Below the pieces are notes generated by a model that was not told where the DNA came from, did not search any database, and was given only the letters and a program-made list of their open reading frames with translations. Positions 34,072 through 42,198 of a stretch of 64,000 nucleotides of DNA are shown in pieces. The stretch is from CALMEC01 sp964434425. GTDB lineage: Bacteria > Actinomycetota > Thermoleophilia > Miltoncostaeales > Miltoncostaeaceae. The DNA is taken from positions 17,980-81,979 of the forward strand of contig CAYSVH010000013.1 of assembly GCA_964434425.1 (NCBI GenBank). The letters are read 5' to 3'. How positions within the stretch are numbered: the first letter of the stretch is position 1; the number at the start of each line of letters is the position of its first letter. The position numbers and the translations under genes were made by a program.

Positions 34072-34206
34072 GTGAGGCCGCTGGTGCCAGGCACCAGCGG
34101 CCTCACGCTTCAGCACACGCACCGGACAATCGCCTGGAAATCAGACTGTTCCGTTCTTGGACGCATGCGGGGAGTAGGCCGCCGGTGCCAGGCACCAGCG
34201 GCCTAC
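34072..34206. repeat. REPIN-like element, copy B (two palindromes)
   Basis: First palindrome 34072-34106: 17-bp perfect arms around one A, core GGTGCCAGGCACC. Second, 34174-34206: 16-bp arms with one mismatch. Same layout and spacing as copies A and C, in the gap between xthA and the ABC gene. The inner sequence (about 67 nt) is weakly similar to copy A. Confidence 0.87.
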
Positions 34207-34295
34207 TTCGATGTCGTGAAAGTCGCCTGTGCGTGCGCCAGCCGGTGCATCCCGTGGATGACGCCGACCTCGGGTGGAGGCGTGCGCGGACCGAC

Positions 34296-34301
34296 TACAG
34301 T
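34296..34301 (+). promoter_or_regulatory. -10 box of the FetAB-like operon
   Basis: TACAGT ends 6 nt before GTG 34308, consistent with leaderless transcription. No good -35 is visible. Confidence 0.45.
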
Positions 34302-34307
34302 GCGCCC

Positions 34308-35000
34308 GTGAACGTTCCCGCCGTGGAGATGACCGGGGTCTCGCTCCGCCGCGGTGACCGGACCGTGCTGCGCGACGTCGACCTGTCGATCCCGCCACGG
34401 GGGATCACGGTGCTCGTGGGGCCGTCCGGATCGGGCAAGTCGTCGCTCCTTCGCCTCATGAACCGGCTGGAGGCCCCCGAGACCGGGACGGTGCGCGTTC
34501 TGGGTGCGGACGTCGCGACGCGCGATCCGCTTGCCCTGCGGCGGCAGGTGGGCATGGTGTTCCAGCGCCCCATCCCGTTCGCCGGAACGGTACGCGACAA
34601 CCTCCGGGTGGCCGCCCCCGACGCCCCCGAGGCCGACCTGGTCGACGCCCTCGGACGGGCAGGCCTCGACGGCGGCTTCATCGATCGTGAGGCCACGGCG
34701 CTGTCCGGGGGCGAGGCCCAGCGCATGTGCCTGGCGCGCTCGCTGGCCGCGGGACCGTCGGTGCTCCTCATGGACGAGCCCACCTCGGCGCTCGACGCGG
34801 ATGCCAGCGCCGTCGTCGAGCGCACCGGGCGGGCGCTGGCCGACGCCGGCGTGCCCCTCATCTGGGTGACGCACGACATGGGCCAGGCCGGGCGCATCGC
34901 CGACCACGTGGTTCGCCTGAAGGACGGTCGTGTCCTCGCCTCGGGCGCACCGGGCACGGTCCTCGACTCCGATCCGGGGTCGGAGGGCGATGGAGGGTAA
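34308..35000 (+). CDS. ABC transporter ATPase (FetA/YbbL-like)
   Basis: 230 residues from GTG 34308. Walker A LVGPSGSGKSSLLRLMN, Q-loop VGMVFQRPIPFAGTVRDN, signature LSGGEAQRMCLARSL, Walker B VLLMDEPTSALD, switch His in WVTHDMGQAGRIAD. The next gene, an UPF0014/FetB-type permease, overlaps it by 11 nt; FetAB pairs export iron and protect against peroxide stress in E. coli. The ATPase resembles PstB-type proteins too, but the permease decides the call. Confidence 0.85.
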   Translation: MNVPAVEMTGVSLRRGDRTVLRDVDLSIPPRGITVLVGPSGSGKSSLLRLMNRLEAPETGTVRVLGADVATRDPLALRRQVGMVFQRPIPFAGTVRDNLRVAAPDAPEADLVDALGRAGLDGGFIDREATALSGGEAQRMCLARSLAAGPSVLLMDEPTSALDADASAVVERTGRALADAGVPLIWVTHDMGQAGRIADHVVRLKDGRVLASGAPGTVLDSDPGSEGDGG

Positions 35001-35844
35001 CGTCGGCTGGTGGGGCCTCGCGGCCTCGCTCCTCCTCGTCGTCATCGCCATCGCGATCTCACGGCGATATCGCCTAGGGCTCGAACTCTCGATGGTCGGT
35101 GCCACGGCGCGCGCCGTGGTCCAGCTGGTTCTCGTCGGCGCGGCCCTCGGGCTCATCATCGACGACGACCGCCCCCTCATCCTGTCGTGGCTATGGGTGG
35201 CGGGGATCGTGGTGGTGGCGTCGTGGGTCGTCCGGCGACGCGCACCTGAGCTCCCCGGCGTCTTCACCGTGGCGCTCATCGCGAACGTGGTCACAGCCGC
35301 CGTGTCGGCCGCACTGATCTTCGGGCTCGACATCTTCCCGCTGGAAGCCCGCACACTCATCCCCGTGATGGGCATGACGCTCGGCAACGCCCTCACCTCG
35401 ACGGTTGTCGCCGCCACCCTCCTGGTGCGCGAGGTGGCCGACAGGCGCGACGACATCGAGGCGCGCCTCGCCCTCGGCCTGCCGTGGCAGGCCGCCATGA
35501 GGCCGCATCAGCGCGACATCCTCCGCGCCGCGATCGGCCCGCAGGTCGAGCGGACGCGCCACGTCGGCACCGTGTTCCTCCCCGGCGCCATGGTGGGCCT
35601 CGTGATGGCCGGGGTCGACCCGCTCGACGCCGTCCTCGTGCAGGGGGCGCTGATGTTCGTGATCCTCGGCGGCGTCGCAACCAGCACCGCGGCCATCACC
35701 CTGGGTGCCTCGCGGCGGCTCTTCACCTCGGATCATCGTCTGCGTCCGCTGACGCGGGGCACGGGCACCGCACCCGAGGACATGCTGCTCGAACGGGTCC
35801 TGGGCGTGCTCGGACGGGGGAGGAGCAGGGCCGGGGCCGCGTGA
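34990..35844 (+). CDS. UPF0014 membrane permease (FetB/YbbM-like)
   Basis: 284 residues from ATG 34990, inside the end of the ATPase gene. Seven or so hydrophobic segments; the family core RTLIPVMGMTLGNALTSTVV and the conserved LPWQAA are present, followed by RHVGTVFLPGAMVGLVMAG and ILGGVATSTAAITL. UPF0014 permeases pair with an ATPase as metal (iron) exporters in bacteria and as aluminium-tolerance transporters in plants. Metal specificity here is inferred. Confidence 0.87.
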   Translation: MEGNVGWWGLAASLLLVVIAIAISRRYRLGLELSMVGATARAVVQLVLVGAALGLIIDDDRPLILSWLWVAGIVVVASWVVRRRAPELPGVFTVALIANVVTAAVSAALIFGLDIFPLEARTLIPVMGMTLGNALTSTVVAATLLVREVADRRDDIEARLALGLPWQAAMRPHQRDILRAAIGPQVERTRHVGTVFLPGAMVGLVMAGVDPLDAVLVQGALMFVILGGVATSTAAITLGASRRLFTSDHRLRPLTRGTGTAPEDMLLERVLGVLGRGRSRAGAA

Positions 35845-35890
35845 TCTCCGGGGGCGTCGCCCGAGTGGACAACAACCTGACCAATGATGG

Positions 35891-35919
35891 TTGACCAACA
35901 ATGGTCACGAACCTAGTAT
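35891..35919 (+). promoter_or_regulatory. Promoter/operator of the vapBC operon; leaderless
   Basis: TTGACC (35891-35896), 17-bp spacer, TAGTAT (35914-35919), ATG at 35926. The -35 lies inside inverted repeats (outer TGACCA at 35878 with TGGTCA at 35902; inner TGGT-TG-ACCA), a likely binding site for the autorepressing antitoxin. Confidence 0.65.
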
Positions 35920-35925
35920 GCGGCC

Positions 35926-36156
35926 ATGGACGTCGTGAAGGTGCAGCACGCCAAGACCCATCTCTCGTCGCTTCTGGTCGCGGTGGAGAGAGGCGAAGAG
36001 TTCGTCATCGCCCGCGGAGATGTGCCGGTGGCACGACTGGTCCCGATCGACGGGGCGGGGGAACGGGAACTCGGTTTCATGACCTTCGAGTTGCCCGACA
36101 CGTTCTTCGACCCGCTGCCCGACGAGGAGGTCGCCGGCTGGGAGGGGTCGGCCTGA
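35926..36156 (+). CDS. vapB: Phd/YefM-family antitoxin
   Basis: 76 residues from ATG 35926. MDVVKVQHAKTHLSSLLVAV and GEEFVIARGDVPVARLVPID are the Phd-type DNA-binding fold; the acidic tail (ELPDTFFDPLPDEEVAGWEG) would occupy the toxin active site. The operon has a strong promoter with no leader and inverted repeats for autoregulation. Its stop overlaps the toxin's start. Confidence 0.87.
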   Translation: MDVVKVQHAKTHLSSLLVAVERGEEFVIARGDVPVARLVPIDGAGERELGFMTFELPDTFFDPLPDEEVAGWEGSA

Positions 36157-36545
36157 CCGGCTATCTGCTCGACACGCATACGGTGATCTGGGCCCTGGCG
36201 GATCCCTCACGCCTCGGTCGGGCGGGCCGGACGGTCATCGCCGATCGTGGGTCGCGCCTCGTCGTCTCGGCCGCGTCCGCCTGGGAGATCGCGACCAAGC
36301 ACCGGATCGGCAAGCTCCCCAACTGGGAGGTGTTCCGCGGCGGCTATCCGCGAAACCTGGATCGCCTCGGAGTCGATCGGCTGGCGGTGACCGACGAGCA
36401 CGGTCTGGTCAGCGGTGCCCTCGACTGGGCACACCGCGACCCGTTCGACCGGATGCTCGCCGCGCAGGCGATGATCGAGTCGATGACCCTCATCACGAAC
36501 GACGCGGTCTTCGACGACCTCCCCGGTCTGCGGACGATGTGGTGA
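36153..36545 (+). CDS. vapC: VapC-family PIN-domain toxin, probable CTG start
   Basis: 130 residues. TGYLLDTHTVIWALADPSRL, VSAASAWEIATKHRIGKLP, HRDPFDRMLAAQAMIESMTL and ITNDAVF carry the four conserved acidic PIN positions, so the nuclease looks intact. There is no ATG, GTG or TTG in the right frame before TGYLLDTH; CTG 36153 overlaps the antitoxin stop (CTGA) and has GGAGGGG about 6 nt upstream, so CTG is the likely start. VapC toxins cleave tRNA or rRNA. Confidence 0.83.
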   Translation: MTGYLLDTHTVIWALADPSRLGRAGRTVIADRGSRLVVSAASAWEIATKHRIGKLPNWEVFRGGYPRNLDRLGVDRLAVTDEHGLVSGALDWAHRDPFDRMLAAQAMIESMTLITNDAVFDDLPGLRTMW

Positions 36546-36671
36546 TGCCCGAATCCCCCCACTCGGCGCCGGTTGGCCGCCGGTCAACTCCCGGTAAAGG
36601 CACGGTCCGGTTCGGGTAAAGGCCCGGATTCACCCGTAGCGATGCCGTGACGCCGACGGCATTGTCGCCGT

Positions 36672-36986
36672 ATGAACGGCATGAACACAGACATCGACCC
36701 CCCGGTCACCTCGGCGCCCGCACGCGCCATCCTTCTGCTCAGTCTGGGGCTTCTCGTCGTCGGTTTCGCACTCCGGCTCCTGTCCGTGGGTGAGGCCGTC
36801 GTCCGCGGGTCCGTCCGGCTCGTCGCCGGCGCAGGCCGCACCGTCCGCGCCGGGCTCGGGTCCGCCGCCGCCGGTATCCGACGGGGTGTGCGCACGGTGA
36901 ACCGCCACCGCACCGCGGCGGCATGCGTGGCCGCCGCGCCGATCGTCGGAGGTCTCGCGGTCACCGCCTACGCGGCGATCGGCTGA
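36672..36986 (+). CDS. Small hypothetical membrane protein
   Basis: 104 residues from ATG 36672 (36681 possible). Two hydrophobic segments (ARAILLLSLGLLVVGFALRL and APIVGGLAVTAYAAI) flank a basic, Arg-rich region (GIRRGVRTVNRHR). Good GC3 bias. No family recognised. Confidence 0.5.
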   Translation: MNGMNTDIDPPVTSAPARAILLLSLGLLVVGFALRLLSVGEAVVRGSVRLVAGAGRTVRAGLGSAAAGIRRGVRTVNRHRTAAACVAAAPIVGGLAVTAYAAIG

Positions 36987-37127
36987 GTTCGGACCGGGCG
37001 TGATGAACGTGTGCTGCCGCGGCGGCTCCGGTCCCGCTTTCGACCGCCGGGGCCGGGTGCGTCGCGCCTCTCCGGGGTGTAGACCTCCCGTCGTGATCTC
37101 GCTCCCACCCACCCGGACCAGGCGTCC

Positions 37128-37451
37128 ATGACCACATCCGACTCACTTTCCGAGCAGTCCTCCGACTCCGAGGCGCGCCGCAGGCGCTCACCCCTCGTCG
37201 CCTCCTCTCTCGTCATCGCGGCGGCGGGAGCGATCTGGCTCGTCGTCGACGCGATGACGGGTGGGTCCGGCGTCTGCGGTGCGGACGGAACGAGGGGGCC
37301 GGCACCGTGGCGGTCGCCCTCTCATCGGCGGCGACCTTCTGTGGCCTGGTGCTGATCACCCTGCGCCGGCGGTTCGTGGGATTGATCGTGGCGGTGGCGA
37401 GCGGTGGCCTGGCGCTGCTGCTCCTGCTCGCGCCGGCATGCCTGGGCTGAC
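37128..37451 (+). pseudogene. Small membrane protein, split by a frameshift
   Basis: From ATG 37128 the frame encodes a charged N-terminus and one TM segment (ASSLVIAAAGAIWLVVDAM), then CGADG. Downstream, in the -1 frame, strongly biased codons from about 37289 to the TGA at 37451 encode TVAVALSSAATFCGLVLITL and a third hydrophobic stretch (LIVAVASGGLALLLLLAP). One missing base near the G-run 37294-37298 would restore a protein of about 107 residues with three TM segments. Either a mutation, a sequencing error at the homopolymer, or -1 slippage. Confidence 0.6.
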
Positions 37452-37457
37452 CGCCTC

Positions 37458-38231
37458 TCAGGGGCGGGGCAGCGCCGCCAGTGCGTCCGTCGTCGGGCCC
37501 TTCGGGTCGAACTCCAGGCCCATCGCACCGTCGTAACCCACCTCGTCCAGCACCGCCAGGATCGCGCGGAGGTCCACGTCGCCGGTGCCCGGTGCACCCC
37601 GCCCCGGACAGTCGGCGTACTGGACGTGGCCGATCCGATCGGCGTGGCGACGGATGGTGGATACGGGGTCGTCGCCGGACATGGCGCAGTGGTACACGTC
37701 AAACAGCATCCGGACGCTCGGGTGGTCGATCAGGTCGAGGAGCACGGCCACGTCGTCGGCGCGCGGTGTCAGATAGCGGGGGACGTCCACGGCGTTGATC
37801 GGCTCGATGACCACGACCGCGTCGTGGATGGCGGCCAGGTCGCCCAGCTGCCGGTAGACCTGGGTCGCCTGTTCAAGCTGCGCCTGCACCGGCCGGTCGT
37901 CGACGCGCAGACCCGGGAGGATGTTGACGCAGGGGGCGTTCACCCGTGCCGTCACCGCGAAGGCGCCCATCCCGGCCCGGACCGCATCATCGTGACGCTC
38001 GGCCAGGTTGCAGAAGCCGCGTTCGCCCCGGGCGATGTCACCGCCGTCCGCGTTCAGGCAGCTGACGGAAACACCGGCATCGGCGACGGCGTCCACCCAG
38101 GCGTCGATGTCGGGCGCGGGCGGCCACCACGACTCGACGTGGGTGAAACCGGCGTCGGCCGCTGCGCGTGGCCGGTCGACCTCGGGGAGCTCGGTGAAGA
38201 GCATCGAGAGATGGGCGGACAGGTGCGTCAT
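37458..38231 (-). CDS. Hydroxypyruvate isomerase-like TIM-barrel protein
   Basis: 257 residues from ATG 38231, overlapping the upstream gene by 4 nt. DAGFTHVESWWPP, VSCLNADGGDIARGERGF, VVIEPINAVDVPRYL, MLFDVYHCAMSGDDP and GHVQYADCPGRGAPGTGD follow the Hyi/xylose-isomerase-like pattern, with the Glu, Asp, His and Glu metal ligands expected. Hyi converts hydroxypyruvate and tartronate semialdehyde. Third gene of an operon with a 3-hydroxyacyl-CoA dehydrogenase-like enzyme and an SCP2-like protein. Confidence 0.85.
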   Translation of the reverse strand: MTHLSAHLSMLFTELPEVDRPRAAADAGFTHVESWWPPAPDIDAWVDAVADAGVSVSCLNADGGDIARGERGFCNLAERHDDAVRAGMGAFAVTARVNAPCVNILPGLRVDDRPVQAQLEQATQVYRQLGDLAAIHDAVVVIEPINAVDVPRYLTPRADDVAVLLDLIDHPSVRMLFDVYHCAMSGDDPVSTIRRHADRIGHVQYADCPGRGAPGTGDVDLRAILAVLDEVGYDGAMGLEFDPKGPTTDALAALPRP

Positions 38232-39112
38232 TCGCCGGTCGAGCGCAGCCGGGACCGCCGCCGCGTGATCTCGCGTCCCTGCGCCAGGGCGTCACCGCGA
38301 AGCGTGGCGACGGCGTCGGCGTTCGCGGTCGTCCACTCCTGCAGGGGCTCACCGGCCGCCGCCGGCTCCGTGATCGACGCGGGCGCCGCCGACGCCGTCG
38401 CGAGGTGGGGGAAGAGCCCGTCGCAGATGCGCGCGAAGGTGGTGAGCCCGCCCAGGTCCGCCGTGGCCAGCGGCCCCGCCGCCATCCAGCGCGGTGCCAG
38501 CCCGTCGGCGACCGCCGCGTCGATGTCCTCGGCGCTCGCGACCCCCTCCTCCAGCATGTGGAGACACTCGCGGAGCATCGCGAACTGCAGCCGGTTCCAG
38601 ATGAAGCCCGGCACGTCCCGCTGAGCGACGAGTGCCGCCTTGCCCATCGCGGCCGCCACCTCACGCAGGAACGTCACCGTCGTGTCGTCGGTGTCGGGGC
38701 CGGGGATGATCTCGACCACGCCCGTCTGGTGGGCGGGCTTCAGGAAGTGCAACCCGGCGAAGCGCTCGGGGCGGTCGAACCCCTGCGCCAGCTCGGCGAT
38801 GGTGAGACTGGAGGTGTTGGTCGCGATGATCGCCTTGGGATGACACCAGGGTTCGATCCTGCGGAAGAGGCCGAGCTTGGTCGCCGCGTCCTCCACGATC
38901 GTCTCGATGACGAGGTCCGCCTCGGCGAAGGTGTCCTGGTTGATCGCCGCCGGGGGTACGGGCGTCCCGCCGGCGAGCACGGTTGCACGCCGGGCCCCGG
39001 CGTCCCGGTTGAGCGGGATGCGGCCCGCCAGGCGAACGTTCCAGCCGGCCATTCCGAGGGCCGCGGCGATCTCGGGACCCATGGCCCCGGTGCCGACGAC
39101 GACCGCGTTCAC
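38228..39112 (-). CDS. 3-hydroxyacyl-CoA dehydrogenase-family enzyme
   Basis: 294 residues from GTG 39112. Rossmann motif NAVVVGTGAMGPEIAAALGM; ADLVIETIVEDAATKLGLF; IIATNTSSLTIAELAQGFDR with the catalytic Ser/Asn area; RFAGLHFLKPAH (catalytic His) and RDVPGFIWNRLQFAMLREC. It is the short form with NAD-binding and C-terminal domains, as in 3-hydroxybutyryl-CoA dehydrogenase; because its partners are Hyi- and SCP2-like, a 3-hydroxy acid dehydrogenase outside fatty-acid oxidation (for example L-gulonate type) is possible. Confidence 0.87.
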   Translation of the reverse strand: MNAVVVGTGAMGPEIAAALGMAGWNVRLAGRIPLNRDAGARRATVLAGGTPVPPAAINQDTFAEADLVIETIVEDAATKLGLFRRIEPWCHPKAIIATNTSSLTIAELAQGFDRPERFAGLHFLKPAHQTGVVEIIPGPDTDDTTVTFLREVAAAMGKAALVAQRDVPGFIWNRLQFAMLRECLHMLEEGVASAEDIDAAVADGLAPRWMAAGPLATADLGGLTTFARICDGLFPHLATASAAPASITEPAAAGEPLQEWTTANADAVATLRGDALAQGREITRRRSRLRSTGE

Positions 39113-39462
39113 GTGGCGCGTGCCAGCCGCAGCTCCATGACCCGCTGCAGGAGCTTCACCACCGTGGGGTCGCCGGTGACGCGGACGATGCCGCGCTCGT
39201 GCGCCGCCACCCAGTCGCCGAGCTTCGCCTTCTCGGCCAGCTGGTTGAACGCCTTCCGGTCCATCTCGATGTCGAGCTTCGCGTCGGCCGCCGGATCGCG
39301 CTTCGCCTCGAGGCCGGGTAGCGTCACCGTCCAGGCAGCGGTGCCGCCGCGTTCGCGCAGATGGACGCCGACGGTGATCGCCAGCTTCTTGAGGGCGGGA
39401 ACCTGGGCGATGAACCTAGCCGCGGCTTCCTCGAGCATGGTCTTCGTGTCGGTGGTCGCCAT
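39109..39462 (-). CDS. SCP2-like sterol/lipid-binding protein
   Basis: 117 residues from ATG 39462; GACAAT ends 6 nt upstream on the minus strand (leaderless). The middle (GTAAWTVTLPGLEAKRDPAA, DAKLDIEMDRKAFNQLAEKA, KLGDWVAAHERGIVRVTGDP) follows the SCP2 fold, where a hydrophobic tunnel binds lipids or acyl-CoA. First gene of the three-gene operon joined by 4-nt overlaps. Confidence 0.75.
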   Translation of the reverse strand: MATTDTKTMLEEAAARFIAQVPALKKLAITVGVHLRERGGTAAWTVTLPGLEAKRDPAADAKLDIEMDRKAFNQLAEKAKLGDWVAAHERGIVRVTGDPTVVKLLQRVMELRLARAT

Positions 39463-39628
39463 GGCCGGATTGTCGCAGACGTCGACCCCCGGGGTCGGGC
39501 ACCGCGTCACCCGTCGTGCGGGGGGGTGACGCGGCGGAGGTTTCGCCTCGTCGCGCGCGTCCTCCGACCACCTCTGCCGCGAATGGTGTGCCCGATTGGC
39601 GGAGCGCGGCCCTTCGCGGGGGATCTGG

Positions 39629-39634
39629 TAATGT
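39629..39634 (+). promoter_or_regulatory. Possible -10 box of the rpmG-tRNA-secE transcript
   Basis: TAATGT, 35 nt upstream of rpmG, in the 206-bp gap that otherwise has no gene. No matching -35 at standard spacing. Confidence 0.35.
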
Positions 39635-39668
39635 CCATCGGCCCGTCACCGGACTGGAGGAGCGACGC

Positions 39669-39833
39669 TTGGGCAAGACCGGCCAGCGAATCGCCGTCAC
39701 GCTTGCATGTCAGGACTGCAAGCGACGGAACTATCAAAGCAATAAGAGCCGACGGAACACGCCCGACCGCGTCGAGCTCTCGAAGTACTGCCGTTGGTGC
39801 GGAAAGCACACGGCGCACAAGGAAACGAGATAG
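39669..39833 (+). CDS. rpmG: 50S ribosomal protein L33
   Basis: 54 residues from TTG 39669, with GGAGG 8 nt upstream deciding the start. TGQRIAVTLACQDCKRRNYQ and LSKYCRWCGKHTAHKETR give the two CxxC pairs of the zinc-binding L33 form. Heads the L33-tRNA-Trp-SecE-NusG cluster common in bacteria. Confidence 0.95.
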   Translation: MGKTGQRIAVTLACQDCKRRNYQSNKSRRNTPDRVELSKYCRWCGKHTAHKETR

Positions 39834-39845
39834 GACGACTCACGA

Positions 39846-39918
39846 AGGGTCGTAGCTCAACTGGTAGAGCACCGGTCTCCAAAACCGGGGGTTGGGGGTT
39901 CGAGTCCCTCCGGCCCTG
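39846..39918 (+). tRNA. tRNA-Trp (anticodon CCA)
   Basis: 73 nt. Acceptor AGGGTCG/CGGCCCT with discriminator G; D-arm GCTC..GAGC; anticodon stem CCGGT/ACCGG around CTCCAAA giving CCA; T-arm GGGGG-TTCGAGT-CCCTC. Between rpmG and secE, its usual place. Confidence 0.95.
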
Positions 39919-39940
39919 CCTCGTTTGACACCCCGATCAC

Positions 39941-40288
39941 ATGGCACGTAAACGCGACAGGAACACACGAGACGAGGGAGCCAAGGGCTCCTCGTCGGGC
40001 AAGGCCAAGGGTTCATCGCGCCCTCCGGCCAAGTCGGCGCGCGTGCGCCCGACCCCTGGCGGCAAGAGCCAGAAGGCCGGCTCCTACACGAAGGACGTCC
40101 AGCAGGGCCGCTCGCGCCGCTTCGTGACCGAGGTCGTCGCGGAGATGAAGAAGGTCAGCTGGCCCACCCGCGTCGAGCTGCTTCAGGCGACCCTCGTCGT
40201 CATCGTGGCCGTCGCGATCATGGCCGTGTTCCTGGGGGGCGCCGACGTTGTCTCCGAGTTCCTCACCGACCGGATCTTCCCCAATTAA
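39941..40288 (+). CDS. secE: Preprotein translocase subunit SecE
   Basis: 115 residues. A long basic, low-complexity N-terminal extension (about 50 residues) precedes FVTEVVAEMKKVSWPTRVEL, the SecE signature, and one TM helix (TLVVIVAVAIMAVFLGGADV). SecE clamps SecY in the protein-export channel. The TAA stop merges with copy 1 of the 167-bp element. Confidence 0.95.
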   Translation: MARKRDRNTRDEGAKGSSSGKAKGSSRPPAKSARVRPTPGGKSQKAGSYTKDVQQGRSRRFVTEVVAEMKKVSWPTRVELLQATLVVIVAVAIMAVFLGGADVVSEFLTDRIFPN

Positions 40289-40454
40289 GATGGCTGACTC
40301 CACGGTCTCGCGGTGTGGTGCACGTCCCCGGCGGTGCGAGTGCGCCACCGGACGTATCGGAGAGGACACCACCCCGTCTTTCGGCGTCCGGCGGCGCCCC
40401 GCACCCACCGTTGACGCCGCCCACATCCACGATTCCATGGCATCAACCTTCTAG
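40288..40454 (+). repeat. 167-bp intercistronic inverted-repeat element, copy 1 (secE/nusG)
   Basis: Begins at the last A of the secE stop (TAAGATGG) and ends TTCTAG 19 nt before nusG. It shares with copy 2 the left end (AGATGG-SYGAYTCCACGGTCTC), GTGGTGCACGTCCCCGGCGG, and CACATCCACGAT-CCATGG near the right end; exactly the same length as copy 2. The right end is degenerate (CATCAACCTTCTAG). The transcript could fold end to end. Confidence 0.85.
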
Positions 40455-40473
40455 CCAAAGGGCTCATTCCGCT

Positions 40474-40998
40474 TTGTTCCACTGGTACGTCATCAACACC
40501 TACTCCGGCCATGAGGCCAAGGTGAAGCACAACCTGCAGCACCGGATCGTTTCCGCCGGACAGGGCCACATGGTGCGTCAGATCGTGATCCCGACCGAGC
40601 AGGTCGTCGAGACGAAGGACGGCCAGAAGGTCCAGTCCGAGCGCCGTGTTCTGCCGGGATACGTGCTGGTCCAGATGCAGATGACCGACGACTCCTGGTC
40701 GCTCGTCAAGAACACGCCCGGCGTCACCGGCTTTGTCGGCGCCGCCAACACTCCCGCGCCCCTCACGCGTGAGGAGGTCGACCACCTCCTCCGGACGCCG
40801 ACCGAGCAGAAGACCCGCGTCCGCGCGGACTTCGAGATCGGCGAGACCGTCAAGGTCATCGCGGGCCCGCTCTCCGACTTCTCCGGCGAGATCGCCGAGA
40901 TCTCGCCGGAGCAGGGTCGCCTCAAGGTGCTCGTCAGCATCTTCGGGCGCGAGACCCCGGCCGAACTCAACTTCGACCAGGTCAAGAAGCTGTCGTAA
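40474..40998 (+). CDS. nusG: Transcription termination/antitermination protein NusG
   Basis: 174 residues from TTG 40474 (AAAGGG about 11 nt upstream); no ATG/GTG fits before FHWYVINTYSGHEAKVKHNL. NGN domain with ERRVLPGYVLVQMQM and NTPGVTGFVG; KOW domain FEIGETVKVIAGPLSDFSGE. NusG couples RNA polymerase to Rho and ribosomes. Preceded by the 167-bp element, so expression may depend on how that element folds in the secE-nusG mRNA (inference). Confidence 0.95.
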   Translation: MFHWYVINTYSGHEAKVKHNLQHRIVSAGQGHMVRQIVIPTEQVVETKDGQKVQSERRVLPGYVLVQMQMTDDSWSLVKNTPGVTGFVGAANTPAPLTREEVDHLLRTPTEQKTRVRADFEIGETVKVIAGPLSDFSGEIAEISPEQGRLKVLVSIFGRETPAELNFDQVKKLS

Positions 40999-41041
40999 CC
41001 ACCGTGCCCCGGTCGCCGGGGCGCTCGATCGAGGAACACGA

Positions 41042-41470
41042 ATGGCCAAGAAGGTCGCGCAAATCGTCAAGCTGCAGATCCCCGGAGGGGCCGCCACCCC
41101 GGCGCCGCCGGTCGGTCCTGCGCTGGGTGGCGCGGGCATCAACATCCCGGAGTTCTGCAAGGCGTTCAACGAGCGCACGCAGTCGAACGCCGGAACCATC
41201 ATCCCGGTCGAGATCTCGGTCTTCGAGGATCGCTCCTTCACCTTCATCACGAAGACCCCGCCGGCCGCGGTCCTCATCAAGCAGGCGCTCGGGATCGACA
41301 AGGGCTCCGCGGAGCCGCACAAGGTCAAGGTCGCCGAGCTCAGTCAGGATCAGCTCCGTCAGATCGCCGAGACGAAGCTCCCGGACCTGAACGCCAACGA
41401 CATCGACGCCGCGATGCGGATCATCGCCGGTACCGCCCGCAGCATGGGCATCACCGTCGCAGCACAGTAA
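41042..41470 (+). CDS. rplK: 50S ribosomal protein L11
   Basis: 142 residues; GAGGAA upstream of ATG 41042. KLQIPGGAATPAPPVGPALG and GINIPEFCKAFNERT (N-terminal domain), then NANDIDAAMRIIAGTARSMG (RNA-binding C-terminal domain). Part of the GTPase-associated centre. Confidence 0.97.
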   Translation: MAKKVAQIVKLQIPGGAATPAPPVGPALGGAGINIPEFCKAFNERTQSNAGTIIPVEISVFEDRSFTFITKTPPAAVLIKQALGIDKGSAEPHKVKVAELSQDQLRQIAETKLPDLNANDIDAAMRIIAGTARSMGITVAAQ

Positions 41471-41490
41471 GAACGAGGAACTCAGAGAGA

Positions 41491-42198
41491 ATGCCCAAGC
41501 ACGGAAAGAAGTACCGCCAGGCCGCCGAGGCCATCGAGCCCGGTGTGGCCTACAGCTCGCGTGATGCCGTCCGTCTTCTCAAGGCGCACGAGCTGACGCG
41601 CTTCGACGCCACCGTCGAGGTCCACTTCCGCCTCGGTGTCAACGTCCGCCACGCCGACCAGCAGCTGCGCGGCACCATCGCGCTCCCCCACGGGACCGGC
41701 CGCAGCGTCATCGTCGCGGTGTTCGCCGAGGGTGAGAAGGCGCGCGAGGCCGAGGCCGCGGGTGCGGAGGTCGTCGGCGGCGCCGATCTGGCCAAGCGCA
41801 TCCAGGAGGGCTTCCTGGACTTCGACATCGTCATCGCCACTCCCGACATGATGGGCGAGGTCGGAAAGCTCGGCCGCGTCCTGGGTCCGGCCGGCAAGAT
41901 GCCGAACCCCAAGACCGGCACCGTGACGTTCGACGTGGCGAAGGCCGTCGAGGACGTCAAGGGCGGAAAGGTCGAGTACCGCACGGACCGCACCGGCATC
42001 GTGCACCTCGGCATCGGCAAGTTCTCGTTCTCCGAGGACCAGCTGGTCGACAACTACCAGGCCGTGCTCGACGAGATCATGCGCGCCAAGCCGGCCGCCG
42101 CGAAGGGCCGCTACCTGCGGTCGATCACCCTCACCCAGACGATGGGGCCGGGCATCCCGATCGACACCGCGCAGACCGCCGAAGGAGTGGCCGCCTAA
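41491..42198 (+). CDS. rplA: 50S ribosomal protein L1
   Basis: 235 residues from ATG 41491. KHGKKYRQAAEAIEPGVAYS at the start, RGTIALPHGTGRSVIVAVFA, DMMGEVGKLGRVLGPAGKMP and NPKTGTV are the L1 signature. It binds 23S rRNA at the L1 stalk and, in many bacteria, represses its own L11-L1 mRNA. The TAA stop merges with copy 2 of the 167-bp element. Confidence 0.97.
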   Translation: MPKHGKKYRQAAEAIEPGVAYSSRDAVRLLKAHELTRFDATVEVHFRLGVNVRHADQQLRGTIALPHGTGRSVIVAVFAEGEKAREAEAAGAEVVGGADLAKRIQEGFLDFDIVIATPDMMGEVGKLGRVLGPAGKMPNPKTGTVTFDVAKAVEDVKGGKVEYRTDRTGIVHLGIGKFSFSEDQLVDNYQAVLDEIMRAKPAAAKGRYLRSITLTQTMGPGIPIDTAQTAEGVAA

